Source of the DNA: JAFAHS01 sp046728175
GTDB taxonomy: Bacteria > Desulfobacterota > Binatia > Binatales > Binataceae
DNA length: 20,488 nucleotides
Direction of reading: 5' to 3'
Assembly: GCA_046728175.1 (NCBI GenBank)
Contig: JBKPEA010000145.1
Coordinates: 1 to 20,488 of the forward strand
The position numbers and the translations under genes are program-made. Below the pieces are notes generated by a model. That model was not told the origin of the DNA. It made no database searches and worked only from the letters and a program-made list of their open reading frames with translations. Shown here piece by piece: positions 9,154 through 16,923 of the stretch (positions within the stretch are counted from its first letter, which is position 1; every line of letters starts with the position of its first letter).

Positions 9154-9230
9154 TGGTGGAGCTGACGCGGATCGAACGCGCGACCTCCTGAATGCCATTC
9201 AGGCGCTCTCCCAAACTGAGCTACAGCCCC
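9154..9230 (-). tRNA. tRNA-Ala, anticodon GGC
   Basis: Reading the reverse strand from 9230, the cloverleaf is complete. The acceptor arm is GGGGCTG paired with CAGCTCC and contains the G3:U70 wobble that identifies alanine tRNAs. The D arm is GCTC/GAGC. The anticodon arm is CCTGA-ATGGCAT-TCAGG with anticodon GGC (9194-9196). The T arm is GCGCG-TTCGATC-CGCGT, and ACCA is encoded at the 3' end (9154-9157). Length is 77 with CCA. It reads GCC and GCU alanine codons, useful in a GC-rich genome. Short open frames across it are spurious. Confidence 0.97.
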
Positions 9231-9252
9231 ACCGCGCATCGAAGGGACTTTT

Positions 9253-9282
9253 TACCTAATCCGAACCTTCCGGTGCAGTCAA
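9253..9282 (-). promoter_or_regulatory. Candidate promoter of tRNA-Ala with AT-rich upstream element
   Basis: On the reverse strand TTGACT (9282-9277) is a good -35 box. An 18-base spacer separates it from a weak -10, TAGGTA (9258-9253), placing the transcript start about 15 bases before the tRNA. Directly upstream of the -35 box is the perfect palindrome ATCTTAATTAAGAT (9282-9295), AT-rich like an UP element in front of stable RNA promoters. Functional assignment is inferred. Confidence 0.42.
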
Positions 9283-9490
9283 TCTTAATTAAGATCCTCA
9301 AATTCAGACAGGATTAACCGAACGAGCGAATATGACGCCGAGATTCAAACGCAACACCAGTCGCTGACCTTTCGCTGGATCAGGCTTCGCCTTAAACCTG
9401 ATTCTCTGGGTCTTGGTGGTGAGTTGCTCCAGCTTGCCTCGTGTGTCACTTGAAAACATTGAACCGTCCGTCGAACCGAGGAGACCAGCA

Positions 9491-10357
9491 ATGAAGACCT
9501 TCGATCACATTATCTATGAAATCCCGGCCGTGCATGTTGCCCGCATCGTCCTCAACCGGGTCCAGACCCGGAACTCGCAGGACACTCACTTTCTCTATGA
9601 GCTCAACAATGCCTTCGACGTTGCGGCACAGGATGACGACATCAAGGTGATTCTTCTCGCCGCGAATGGGCCGCATTTTTCTTCGGGACATGATTTGCGC
9701 GAGCGCAACGGAGTCGAAGCGTTGCGCAACCACAAGACCGTCGGCACCTGGTGTGGCTTCGCCTGCGCAGGCGCCGAGGCGCAGATGTCCCGCGAGAAGG
9801 AGCTGTATCTCGGACTTAGCGAGCGCTGGCGCAATATTCCCAAACCCACCATCGCGGCCGTGCAGGGCCGCTGCATCATGGGCGGCCTGATGCTCATCTG
9901 GCCCTGCGACATCATTATCGCGAGCGAGGACGCGCAGTTCGTGGATCATGCGGTCAGCTTCGGCGTTGGAGGGGTTGAGTATTTTGCGCATCCGTGGGAA
10001 ATGGGCGCCCGCAAGGCCAAGGAGTTTCTGTTCACCGGCGAATGGATGAGCGCGGCAGAGGCCCATCGATTGGGCATGATCAACCACGTGGTGCCACTCG
10101 AGCAACTCCAGGAAGCCGCGCTCGCAATGGCCAGGAAGATCGCGACCAAGCCACTGTTCGCCTTGAAGCTGGCAAAGGAATCCGTGAATGCGATGGAAGA
10201 CGTGCAGGGGCGCACCAACGCGATGCAGACCTCGTTCGCCCTCCATCAGCTCGCCCACACCCACAATTTGAAGTTGTTCAATATGTTGATGGACCCGAGC
10301 GGCTTGCCGCCCGAAACCGCCAGGACGATCGGATTGAACAGCCGTGCGAAGGACTGA
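9491..10357 (+). CDS. Enoyl-CoA hydratase/isomerase (crotonase) family protein
   Basis: A cytoplasmic acyl-CoA-processing enzyme of 288 aa. The ATG at 9491 is chosen because GAGGAG (9478-9483) precedes it by seven bases and it begins right at the fold (MKTFDHIIYEIPAVHVARIV). Oxyanion-hole motifs are present: HFSSGHDL (62-69) and GRCIMGG (126-132). Also typical are KPTIAAVQG, the FTGEWMSAAEAHRLGMINHV trimer region and a long C-terminal helix. Compared with classic hydratases, the two catalytic Glu positions appear to be Met134 (GGCE becomes GGLM) and Ala154 (QPEI becomes DHAV). It can therefore probably bind CoA thioesters, but hydratase activity is doubtful; isomerase, hydrolase or lyase chemistry are alternatives. 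The insert at about 72-105 (up to REKELYL) is longer than usual. It is a lone gene beside a dead MFS gene. Intact. Confidence 0.92.
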   Translation: MKTFDHIIYEIPAVHVARIVLNRVQTRNSQDTHFLYELNNAFDVAAQDDDIKVILLAANGPHFSSGHDLRERNGVEALRNHKTVGTWCGFACAGAEAQMSREKELYLGLSERWRNIPKPTIAAVQGRCIMGGLMLIWPCDIIIASEDAQFVDHAVSFGVGGVEYFAHPWEMGARKAKEFLFTGEWMSAAEAHRLGMINHVVPLEQLQEAALAMARKIATKPLFALKLAKESVNAMEDVQGRTNAMQTSFALHQLAHTHNLKLFNMLMDPSGLPPETARTIGLNSRAKD

Positions 10358-10359
10358 AA

Positions 10360-10379
10360 AACGCGGTTTGCTTCGCGTT
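10360..10379 (+). terminator. Small hairpin after the crotonase gene, possible terminator
   Basis: AACGCG (10360-10365) and CGCGTT (10374-10379) form a 6-bp stem with an 8-base loop, beginning two bases after the stop codon. No T-run follows, so this is only a weak candidate transcript end. Confidence 0.25.
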
Positions 10380-10544
10380 CGAGGAAGACGAGGACGTTGT
10401 CCGTCTGGGGCGGCGCATTCCGCGGCGACTGGAGAACAGTTCGGGCGCGGGAGCGTCTCGGCAGGGTCTTTTTCGAGGCAGAAGAAGGGACCGCCTACCC
10501 AGTTGCACGCGTCCCAAGCGAATTCGCACTAGACGCGTACCGGT

Positions 10545-11690
10545 TCACGCAGCTACCGACGGCCTCGGAGCGGCCAAGCGCGATTCTTCGGTTGAGAGCG
10601 ATCGGCATCCGGTCAATGCAACCGAGGCCGCTAAGGGCATAGCGATGGACGAGATTATCGTAGGGAGGTAGCTGCCGGTGACATCGAAGATGCGCCCGGC
10701 GATAATCGGCGCGACCGCCGCTCCGAGGGTGAAAAAAATCCCGGTAACTTCCAACAGCGAGCCTAGCCGCCTTACGCCGAGTGACTCGATGATCACCAGT
10801 GCCATCTGCATCCCCACGCACCGCCTGCGAATCCGCCGGCGACAATACTCAGCATCATTCCGGGACGGTGCGACTCCGTCATCAAGCCGACAAAACCCAA
10901 CGCTCCCAGCACGTTAGTCGTGCTCACCGCGCGCGAGCGCCCGCCCGATCGGCCATCGGCCCGCCCACCAACGTACCGGCCGTAGTCATGAGAAAAGAAT
11001 ACTCACGACCGATGCTGCGGTCGCCGCACTGTAGCCAACTCCAGTCAGATACGCGACGAAATGCGGCCCCATTGCCGACGCCGCACCACCCAGCAGCTGA
11101 GTGGCGCAAATGAGCCAGAAGCTTCGAGTCTTCGCGGCCTGATTCACGTCGAGACCGGGAAGCCCGAGCGCAACCGGCTGTGGCGCCGGCTCATCAGAAG
11201 AGTCGGCGGAGCGGTTTCCTTGCGCTCGGTGGAACCAGGACGAACCAGGAAGAAAATCAACGGTGCGACGATGAGTAGAATCGGAAGGCCGAGCGCAACA
11301 TAGCCGGCGCGCCACTCGGCCATCGCAATCATATGATTTGCCAGCGGCGTCATCACCGCCCCGCCGATCGTCGCGCCCGCAGCTGCGATTCCGATCGCAA
11401 GGCTGCGCTAGCGCTCAAACCAGCTCGCAATGACTATCGAGCAGAGGATATCAGTCGATGCTCCTACGAAGATGCCAAACAAGCCCTTGATCACTAAGAA
11501 ATGACTGAACGAAGTGGCGCGGCTCAAAGCCAGCCACAACAGTCCCACGACGACCGCTCCTGTGAGCATCATCCACTTGGGATTGATGCGATCCGCGAGC
11601 CATCCGATCGCCGGTCCGGCAGCGCCTCCGGTTACCCAACCGATCGACAGCGCCAGCGAGAGCTTGGCGCGGGTCCATCCGAAGTTGAGG
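10545..11690 (-). pseudogene. Major facilitator superfamily transporter, broken by a stop and several frameshifts
   Basis: Reading the reverse strand downward from 11690 gives most of an MFS permease. It starts LNFGWTRAKLSLALSIGWVT, then GGAAGPAIGWLADRINPKWM (the motif A-like loop), then FSHFLVIKGLFGIFVGASTD and IVIASWFER. An in-frame TAG at 11408-11410 replaces the Trp expected in FERWR. The frame then continues SLAIGIAAAGATIGGAVMTP, then WRAGYVALGLPILLIVAPLI. Further shifts near 11190, 10995 and 10830 separate KTRSFWLICATQLLGGAASA, TAGTLVGGPMADRAGARARA and MALVIIESLGVRRLGSLLEV, which is followed by the last helices. The first helix (about 40 residues) is missing upstream of 11690. The substrate is unknown; the style is that of carboxylate/oxalate-type MFS proteins. 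Clearly non-functional. Confidence 0.88.
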
Positions 11691-11819
11691 GACTGCCGTT
11701 TTTTCGGTTGGACCCTGGGATTCCGCTATCTTCTAGAAACGCTAGCGTGTGACGCTCTCTTGGGCGGGTCCCCAGACCCAAGGATCCCCGGTCCACCGCC
11801 TGCTGAAAGTCGCCCAAGG

Positions 11820-11843
11820 CCCAGGCGTGTCCTCACGCCCGGG
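11820..11843 (-). terminator. GC-rich 10-bp hairpin downstream of pqiC
   Basis: On the forward strand CCCAGGCGTG (11820-11829), loop TCCT, CACGCCCGGG (11834-11843); the stem has one non-Watson-Crick pair. It lies 25 bases past the pqiC stop, the expected place for the operon's transcript end, and also separates the operon from the dead MFS gene. No T-run follows on either strand, so it may be a weak, factor-assisted or merely stabilising 3' structure. Confidence 0.4.
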
Positions 11844-11867
11844 GAATGAAAGCAGCCTGAGAACCCT

Positions 11868-12578
11868 TCAGATCCGCGTCTGATTCTTCCTAAGACCTGT
11901 GGATTCCGCGGATCCCGGCCCGGACTGCGCGGTTTGCGAGTCCTCGGCGCGGATCACGGTCGCGATGTCGGAACTCATCGTCGCCAGCGCACGGCTGTGC
12001 GCCGCGGCGAGCGCGTCGAAGCTGTCTCCCTGCACGGTTTCGTGCGCAACGGTGCGGCCCTGGCGCGTATCGCCATTGGCCTTGCGCACCACCCAAACCG
12101 CATCAAGCATCGCACCTTGACCGCGAATCGAGTCGAAGCGCTGCACATCGATCGTGACTCGATAGGCCGCGTTGAAATTGGCCAGGGGCGCAGTGGCCAC
12201 GTCGGGCGTGCCCAACAAAGCCGAGAGATCTCTGGCGACCACCTTGGCGATGCTGTCGTTGAGCGGGGCCGACCAGCGATTGAATTCTTCGATATCCACC
12301 TTGTTGGTGCCGTCCTGGACGACGAATTGCGGCCGGTCCACTGCAGCCGGGATCGAGATCGGTCCGACCAGCACTGCGATGTTTGCCGGCAACGCCCCAC
12401 TGGGCGTCGAGGTCGAGCTTAGCGAATAGAATTTGGACGGCGCTGACGCGCATCCGCTCAGCGCTACCAAAGCAATTGCCAGAACACAGAGCCCGGCGAC
12501 CCGCGCCACCTTTTCCGGTAAAGTGGCGGGCGCGACGGTTACTGTGGCAGGCCTAACGGTGGTCGTAGTCATCATCAC
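11868..12578 (-). CDS. pqiC: PqiC-type ABC-transport auxiliary lipoprotein
   Basis: PqiC is an outer-membrane lipoprotein that docks the periplasmic PqiB channel. This 236-aa protein has a hydrophobic segment (about 28-40) ending in the lipobox ALSGC with Cys43 as the lipidation site. It then shows the domain pattern KFYSLSSTSTPSG, VLVGPISIPAAVDRPQFVVQ, then NRWSAPLNDSIAKVVARDLS (the WAEPL-like motif of the family), then YRVTIDVQRFDS and AHSRALATMSSDIA. The N-terminal cytoplasmic part before the signal helix is long (about 27 residues); Met2 or Met3 could equally be used. The start overlaps the pqiB stop by four bases (ATGA), indicating translational coupling. It is the last gene of the operon. 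Confidence 0.9.
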   Translation of the reverse strand: MMMTTTTVRPATVTVAPATLPEKVARVAGLCVLAIALVALSGCASAPSKFYSLSSTSTPSGALPANIAVLVGPISIPAAVDRPQFVVQDGTNKVDIEEFNRWSAPLNDSIAKVVARDLSALLGTPDVATAPLANFNAAYRVTIDVQRFDSIRGQGAMLDAVWVVRKANGDTRQGRTVAHETVQGDSFDALAAAHSRALATMSSDIATVIRAEDSQTAQSGPGSAESTGLRKNQTRI

Positions 12579-14143
12579 TTTGGCTCCCCCGGCTTGCCGC
12601 GAATGAGCGCTTCCGGATGTTGCTCGAGGTAGTCCGCAAGCACCCGCAGCGACCGCGCCATGCGGTTGATCTCTATCAGCGTGTTACTCAGCTCCTGGCC
12701 TTGGGCTGAATCGGGCGAAATCATCGAGTCAGCAGTGGTCAACGTCCCGCGCGCGCTGACCAGAGTTAGGTTCAGTTGACCCAGGGCATTCTTGAGCTCA
12801 TTTCCGATCTCGGTAAACGGCATCTGGTCGACCTTGTCCACGATGGCTTCGATCTTCCGCTCCGTGGTTTGCAGATCACCGGGTATGGTCGGCAACTGAA
12901 CTGGTTTCTGCGACCAGTCCACGCTCACCGGCTTCGCGCTCGGGAAGAAATCGAATGCCACCAGCGCGGCGCCGGTCAGTAGATTCCCGGTTCGAAGTTG
13001 CGCCCGCACCCCGCGCGCAACCAGGCTATCGATTACCCTGCGCCGCGCAGCTTCCAGTTCGGCCGGGGGCGCCTGGCCGATGACCTGAACGCCCAGGCGC
13101 ATCGGATCAAGCTCGATCGTTACCGGGACCGAGAATTGAGCCGTTTTAAAATCGATCTGAGCGCGGACGTCGGTCACCTGGCCGATCTTGATGCCCCGAA
13201 GCTCGACTGGTGCTCCGGGAAGGAGTCCCCTTACCGACTCCTTAAAGATCACTTGATAGGTTTGCGGGTGTTGGGGCGGAGGCTCATACGCTTCCGCGCG
13301 GCTCGAGTAGAGAGTGAAAACTGTCTCGGCGTCGGCCGGAGACAAGACCTCGGAATCCACTGGAGTCTCGAACGCGACCCCGCCTATCAGGATCGAGAGG
13401 AGCGACTCCGTCCTTACGGTGAGCCCACTGGCCGATAGCTGCAAATCTATCCCGCTCGCCTGCCAGAATCGCGTGTTTGGATTGACGTATTGATCGTAAG
13501 GAGCTTTGACGAAGACCCGGATGGTGAAATTCCTGCCGCTTTTGTCGAGGCGGTACGATGCGATTTGGCCGACCTGCAAGTGACGAAAGAACAGCGGCGT
13601 GCCGATGTCGAGTGAACCAAGGCTCGACGTTTTGAGCACAAAGAATCGGCCTGGCACGCCTTCGCTCACGACCGGCGGCGTTTCCAGTGCGATGAACTCG
13701 CGTTTGCTCTGCTTGGAGTTTCCGATCTCCATCCCGATGTAGGAGCCCGAGATCAGCGTGCCAAGTCCACTGATGGTTGCGCCCGAAATGCGCGGCCTGA
13801 CCACCCAGAACCGCGTATCGTCTGTGAGAAAGTCCTCGGTCTTCGGCGCCATCTGGGCGTTGGCGATGACGCGCATGTGGTCTTCTGAGAGACGAATCTT
13901 GGTGATCGTGCCGACGTCCACGCCTTTGTAGCTGATCTTGGTTTTACCTGCTTCGAGTCCCTCGGCGGATGCGAAGGTGATCGTGATTTCCGGACCCTGG
14001 CTGAGAATTCTCGTCACCGCCACCCAGACCCCAATCGCCGCCGCCACAATCGGGATAATCCAAACCACCGAGAGCCGGGTCCGCTTGCGCGAGAAACCTC
14101 TCGACTGCGGTACGTTAGGGAGCGTTGTGCGCTCATCAGCCAT
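12575..14143 (-). CDS. pqiB: PqiB, MCE-domain inter-membrane lipid transport protein
   Basis: PqiB is anchored in the inner membrane and forms a hexameric periplasmic tube for lipids. This 522-aa protein has one N-terminal membrane helix (SVVWIIPIVAAAIGVWVAV, about 25-43). Three MCE repeats follow: about 50-118 (ITITFASAEGLEAGKTKISY), about 165-232 (SLGSLDIGTPLFFRHLQVGQ) and about 294-350 (SVRGLLPGAPVELRGIKIGQ). The C-terminal helical stretch (about 425-510) should form the long coiled-coil needle. Length matches the usual 520-550. The start overlaps the preceding pqiA gene by eight bases and the stop overlaps pqiC by four. Intact. Confidence 0.96.
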   Translation of the reverse strand: MADERTTLPNVPQSRGFSRKRTRLSVVWIIPIVAAAIGVWVAVTRILSQGPEITITFASAEGLEAGKTKISYKGVDVGTITKIRLSEDHMRVIANAQMAPKTEDFLTDDTRFWVVRPRISGATISGLGTLISGSYIGMEIGNSKQSKREFIALETPPVVSEGVPGRFFVLKTSSLGSLDIGTPLFFRHLQVGQIASYRLDKSGRNFTIRVFVKAPYDQYVNPNTRFWQASGIDLQLSASGLTVRTESLLSILIGGVAFETPVDSEVLSPADAETVFTLYSSRAEAYEPPPQHPQTYQVIFKESVRGLLPGAPVELRGIKIGQVTDVRAQIDFKTAQFSVPVTIELDPMRLGVQVIGQAPPAELEAARRRVIDSLVARGVRAQLRTGNLLTGAALVAFDFFPSAKPVSVDWSQKPVQLPTIPGDLQTTERKIEAIVDKVDQMPFTEIGNELKNALGQLNLTLVSARGTLTTADSMISPDSAQGQELSNTLIEINRMARSLRVLADYLEQHPEALIRGKPGEPK

Positions 14144-14777
14144 ATTGAACTCCTTGTTCGCTGGCCGCGTCCCAAATCAAACGCGGATCGAAACACTCGA
14201 CCGCCAGCATCGTCAGCACCACCACCATCGCGAAGAAAAACAACCCGGGCCCGGGCTCGACCGACATCAGCGGCTGGAGCTGCACCAAGGCCGCAGTGAA
14301 GGTGTCGACGAACACATCTACCATCGACCAGCGCCCGATGAACTCGACGGTCCGAAAGAGGCGAATGCGCTGCTCGTTATTCTGGATCGAACCGCGTTGC
14401 ACGGTGATCAGCAGATACGCCATCACGACGATCTTCGCGCTCGGTATGATGATGCTTGCGATCAGGACGATCAGCGACAACGGCCACCCGGTCGGCGACC
14501 ACAGCAATATCACGCCCTGCAAGATCGTGTCGGAATCGGAACCGGTCGCGGTGGTAGTGGTCAATACCGGGAGAAGGTTGGCCGGGATGTAGCAGATAGC
14601 CGCGGCGATCACGAAGGCCCAGGTCCGTTGGATGCTGTCACGCTTGCGGAAAGCGACCGGTTCCGCACATCGCGGGCAGTGCCCTTCCTCCACGCCCGGC
14701 GCGGGCAGCGAAAGCAGTCCGCACGAGCCGCAGTTTTGCAGCCCATGTTGCATCGCGGTGGCAGGGGTTGCGCCCAT
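14136..14777 (-). CDS. pqiA: PqiA-domain inner-membrane protein, second half
   Basis: A 213-aa protein equal to one of the two repeated domains of E. coli PqiA. A rubredoxin-like zinc ribbon (Cys16-x2-Cys19, Cys34-x2-Cys37; NCGSCGLLSLP and CPRCAEPV) is followed by four membrane helices (about 52-72, 85-110, 113-128, 175-195). The cytoplasmic loop motif FRTVEFIGRWSMVDVFVDTF is characteristic of the family. ATG 14777 is two bases after the stop of the upstream half; the same frame extends to 14852 inside that gene, but the zinc ribbon and coupling favour 14777. The product is expected to pair with the other half to make a full PqiA unit in the inner membrane, next to PqiB. Confidence 0.92.
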   Translation of the reverse strand: MGATPATAMQHGLQNCGSCGLLSLPAPGVEEGHCPRCAEPVAFRKRDSIQRTWAFVIAAAICYIPANLLPVLTTTTATGSDSDTILQGVILLWSPTGWPLSLIVLIASIIIPSAKIVVMAYLLITVQRGSIQNNEQRIRLFRTVEFIGRWSMVDVFVDTFTAALVQLQPLMSVEPGPGLFFFAMVVVLTMLAVECFDPRLIWDAASEQGVQYG

Positions 14778-14779
14778 GA

Positions 14780-15466
14780 CTAAGTCTCGGGCAACAGCGA
14801 CCCTGCCGGCTCGCGATCCGCGTCCGCATCGGCCCACTCGATCCGTTCCCATACTTCATGCGGATCGAACCCCGACTGCATGGCCGCAAGCACAAACACC
14901 AAGCTCCCCAGCACAAACAAGGCAAGTCCGGGCACCACGGTCGCGTAGTCTGCGATTTTGGTCAGCGCAACTAGTACGCCCAGCATCATCACCTCGATCA
15001 TGCTCCAGATCCTCGTAAGACGGTGGTGCCGTAACAGAACCGCAACCCAGCGGCGGGGTGGTTCTCGCAAGGCACCCATTACGATGGCCAGCATGAAACC
15101 GATTTGCAGCGCCGGAGCGATTATCGCGGTGAAGAGCACCAGCGCGGCTACGGTGTCGCGCCGGTCCGCCCACAGCTGCATGGCGCCACCGAAAACCGTG
15201 GTCGAGGCCTGCCTGCCGACCACGGTAAGCCCGAGCATCGGGACCGAGTTGGCGACGACGTAGAGCAGCGCGGCCGCAATCGCGAGCGCAAGAGTGCGAT
15301 GCAGCGAATCCTCGCGCCGGCGGCAAATTTCTTCATCGCAGCGCGGACAGCGGGCCGAGCCACCCGACGCGAGAGGCGGAAGGCGCTGCAAAAGATCGCA
15401 ATTGTGGCAGCTTACAAGAGAACGGTCGGCGACTGGTCGATTGTAGAATTCGTTGGATCTGCTCAC
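14780..15466 (-). CDS. pqiA: PqiA-domain inner-membrane protein, first half
   Basis: First gene of the pqi operon, 228 aa, homologous to one PqiA domain. It has the zinc ribbon Cys20-x2-Cys23 and Cys40-x2-Cys43 (CHNCDLLQRLP, CPRCDEEI) and then four helices (about 58-80, 105-132, 155-172, 178-197). The motif RLTRIWSMIEVMMLGVLVAL corresponds to the GxWSMxDVF loop. The start is GTG 15466; no Shine-Dalgarno is obvious and no in-frame ATG lies between it and the upstream in-frame TAA, so leader structure may matter. In E. coli both domains are one protein; here the stop TAG 14780-14782 followed by TC-ATG makes two coupled proteins. Confidence 0.92.
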   Translation of the reverse strand: MSRSNEFYNRPVADRSLVSCHNCDLLQRLPPLASGGSARCPRCDEEICRRREDSLHRTLALAIAAALLYVVANSVPMLGLTVVGRQASTTVFGGAMQLWADRRDTVAALVLFTAIIAPALQIGFMLAIVMGALREPPRRWVAVLLRHHRLTRIWSMIEVMMLGVLVALTKIADYATVVPGLALFVLGSLVFVLAAMQSGFDPHEVWERIEWADADADREPAGSLLPET

Positions 15467-15490
15467 GTTCGCACTGATAACAGCTACTGG

Positions 15491-15510
15491 GACTATTTCG
15501 CGAAATAGTC
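15491..15510. promoter_or_regulatory. Perfect 20-bp palindrome upstream of the pqi operon
   Basis: GACTATTTCGCGAAATAGTC is identical to its reverse complement over all 20 bases, with no spacer. It ends 24 bases upstream of the GTG start of the first pqi gene. A repressor operator (for example a TetR- or MarR-like dimer site) or an RNA hairpin in the leader are both plausible. Function is inferred from position and symmetry only. Confidence 0.55.
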
Positions 15511-15993
15511 GCGGACCAGCTTAACACCGCTTCCCGCACACTACGATGCCAATCCGGGTGCGCTCGGTATATCGCACTTTGGTCCAATAACCTTTCCCCT
15601 GAGTCTCAGAAAAAACCGCAAGAAAAATGACTCTTCGTTGACGGGAAAAGAGCCTGTTTCATAAGAAGCCAAAACATTGCCGGTAGCGGGCCTTTAGCGA
15701 ATCTACTGGCTACGCGTGTGCGTTCCGAGGCTCGCGCAAAAACCCGGGAGTTGCCACACTCTTGGCGGGAGGTGAGGTTCGATTCCGAGCACGGAGATGG
15801 TGTGATCCTGCACGACGCCAAACCGCGGCTTTCAAATCGTATCGAGCCCCATCTGAATCTTGTGCTGAGAATTTCTCCTCTGTCGTCCAGCGGTCGGCGG
15901 GCGGTCCGTGCTCTTCTCTGAGACGAGCACCGACCCGAGCCTGTGCTATTAGTGCGCAGGTGGCGTAAACTAAATGCGAGCGGTTACTTCGAG
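15511..15993. other. Intergenic region between the pqi operon and the dioxygenase gene
   Basis: A divergent control region of about 480 bases with no recognisable gene. A possible forward promoter is TTGACG (15638-15643) with ATAAGA (15661-15666), 17 bases apart, but it is over 300 bases before the dioxygenase start. A short T-arm-like sequence near 15775 does not fold into a tRNA. Reverse-strand open frames here lack motifs and one overlaps the dioxygenase gene. Confidence 0.5.
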
Positions 15994-16887
15994 ATGGAAC
16001 AAGAAAAAGTACAGCATCTGCCCGCATCATGCTCCGGCGATGACGTCGCCGCGGCTTTAAGCACGGATGGCGCCGTGATTGTCGATTCGGTCATCGCTCC
16101 CGGCTACATCGATGAGCTGAACGCGGAGCTGAAGCCCTGGATCGACCGAGCCGCTCCCGGCCCTGACTCCTTTTCCGGCAAAAATACGCGGCGTATCGGC
16201 GCGCTGGTCGCGCGCTCGCAGAAATGCCGCGAATTGGTCATGCATCCGCTGGCGCTCGACGCCTGCCAGAAATTTCTCGCTCACGCGACCAGCTTTCAGC
16301 TGCATCTGACCCAGGTGATCGCGATCGGTCCTGGCGAGCCGGCGCAGGCCATCCACCGGGACCAATGGGCGTTTGACTTCTTCCGGTTTCCACGAGGCTT
16401 CGAAGTCCAGTGCAATACGATTTGGGCGATGACCGACTTTACCGAGCTGAGCGGCGCCACCCGGGTTATTCCCGGGAGCAATCGATTCGATGACAAGCTG
16501 CGCTTCAAGGAAGAAGACACCGTTGCCGCCGAAATGACGAAAGGCTCGGTTCTCTTTTACAGCGGCAGCGTCTATCACGGCGGTGGCGCTAATCGTTCCA
16601 GCGACACGCGCGTCGGCATCAACATCACCTACAACCTCTCCTGGCTCCGTCAGGAAGAGAATCAGTATCTCGCCGTTCCGCTCGAAGTGGCGCGCACCCT
16701 GCCCGTGGAACTGCTGCGACTGATCGGTTATCAACGCGGTGCATACGCGCTGGGTTACGTGGGCGACCTCCTCGATCCAATCCAGATCGTGCACCCGGAA
16801 CTCCCCGCGGGCACCGGCTACACGCAGGGCAGCACCGAGAAGCTCAAGCAACAGGGCCGCGAACTACGCTCATCCGCAAAGAGCTAG
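15994..16887 (+). CDS. Phytanoyl-CoA dioxygenase (PhyH) family Fe(II)/2-oxoglutarate oxygenase
   Basis: A 297-aa cytoplasmic oxygenase of the PhyH superfamily, which hydroxylates lipids or small molecules using Fe(II), 2-oxoglutarate and O2. The facial triad is visible: His121-Arg-Asp123 (AIHRDQWAFDFF) and His195 (GSVYHGGGAN), with Arg206 (TRVGINITYN) as the likely 2-oxoglutarate anchor. Beta-strand motifs FQLHLTQVIAIGPGEPAQ, IWAMTDFTELSGATRVIPGS and KGSVLFYSGSVYHGGG are typical of the family. The ATG at 15994 is chosen because it starts close to the first conserved helix; a GTG at 15943 would add 17 residues. Neither has a strong ribosome site. The substrate cannot be told. It converges on recN (36 bases between stops). 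Intact. Confidence 0.92.
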   Translation: MEQEKVQHLPASCSGDDVAAALSTDGAVIVDSVIAPGYIDELNAELKPWIDRAAPGPDSFSGKNTRRIGALVARSQKCRELVMHPLALDACQKFLAHATSFQLHLTQVIAIGPGEPAQAIHRDQWAFDFFRFPRGFEVQCNTIWAMTDFTELSGATRVIPGSNRFDDKLRFKEEDTVAAEMTKGSVLFYSGSVYHGGGANRSSDTRVGINITYNLSWLRQEENQYLAVPLEVARTLPVELLRLIGYQRGAYALGYVGDLLDPIQIVHPELPAGTGYTQGSTEKLKQQGRELRSSAKS

Positions 16888-16923
16888 TCGCGCGCCTTAC
16901 CTTCCCGGGGCCAGAGACTCTTT

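Noticed and set aside
8979..9191. Short open frames running into the tRNA (ending in RIERATS-like peptide)
   Set aside because: This peptide is a well-known translation artefact of reverse-complemented tRNA sequence.
15755..15800. Possible tRNA from a GGTTCGATTCC T-loop-like string
   Set aside because: The flanking bases do not pair into a T stem and no acceptor or anticodon arm can be drawn.
15710..16030. 106-codon reverse open frame upstream of the dioxygenase
   Set aside because: No family motif, overlaps the dioxygenase start region, and composition looks like antisense of non-coding DNA.
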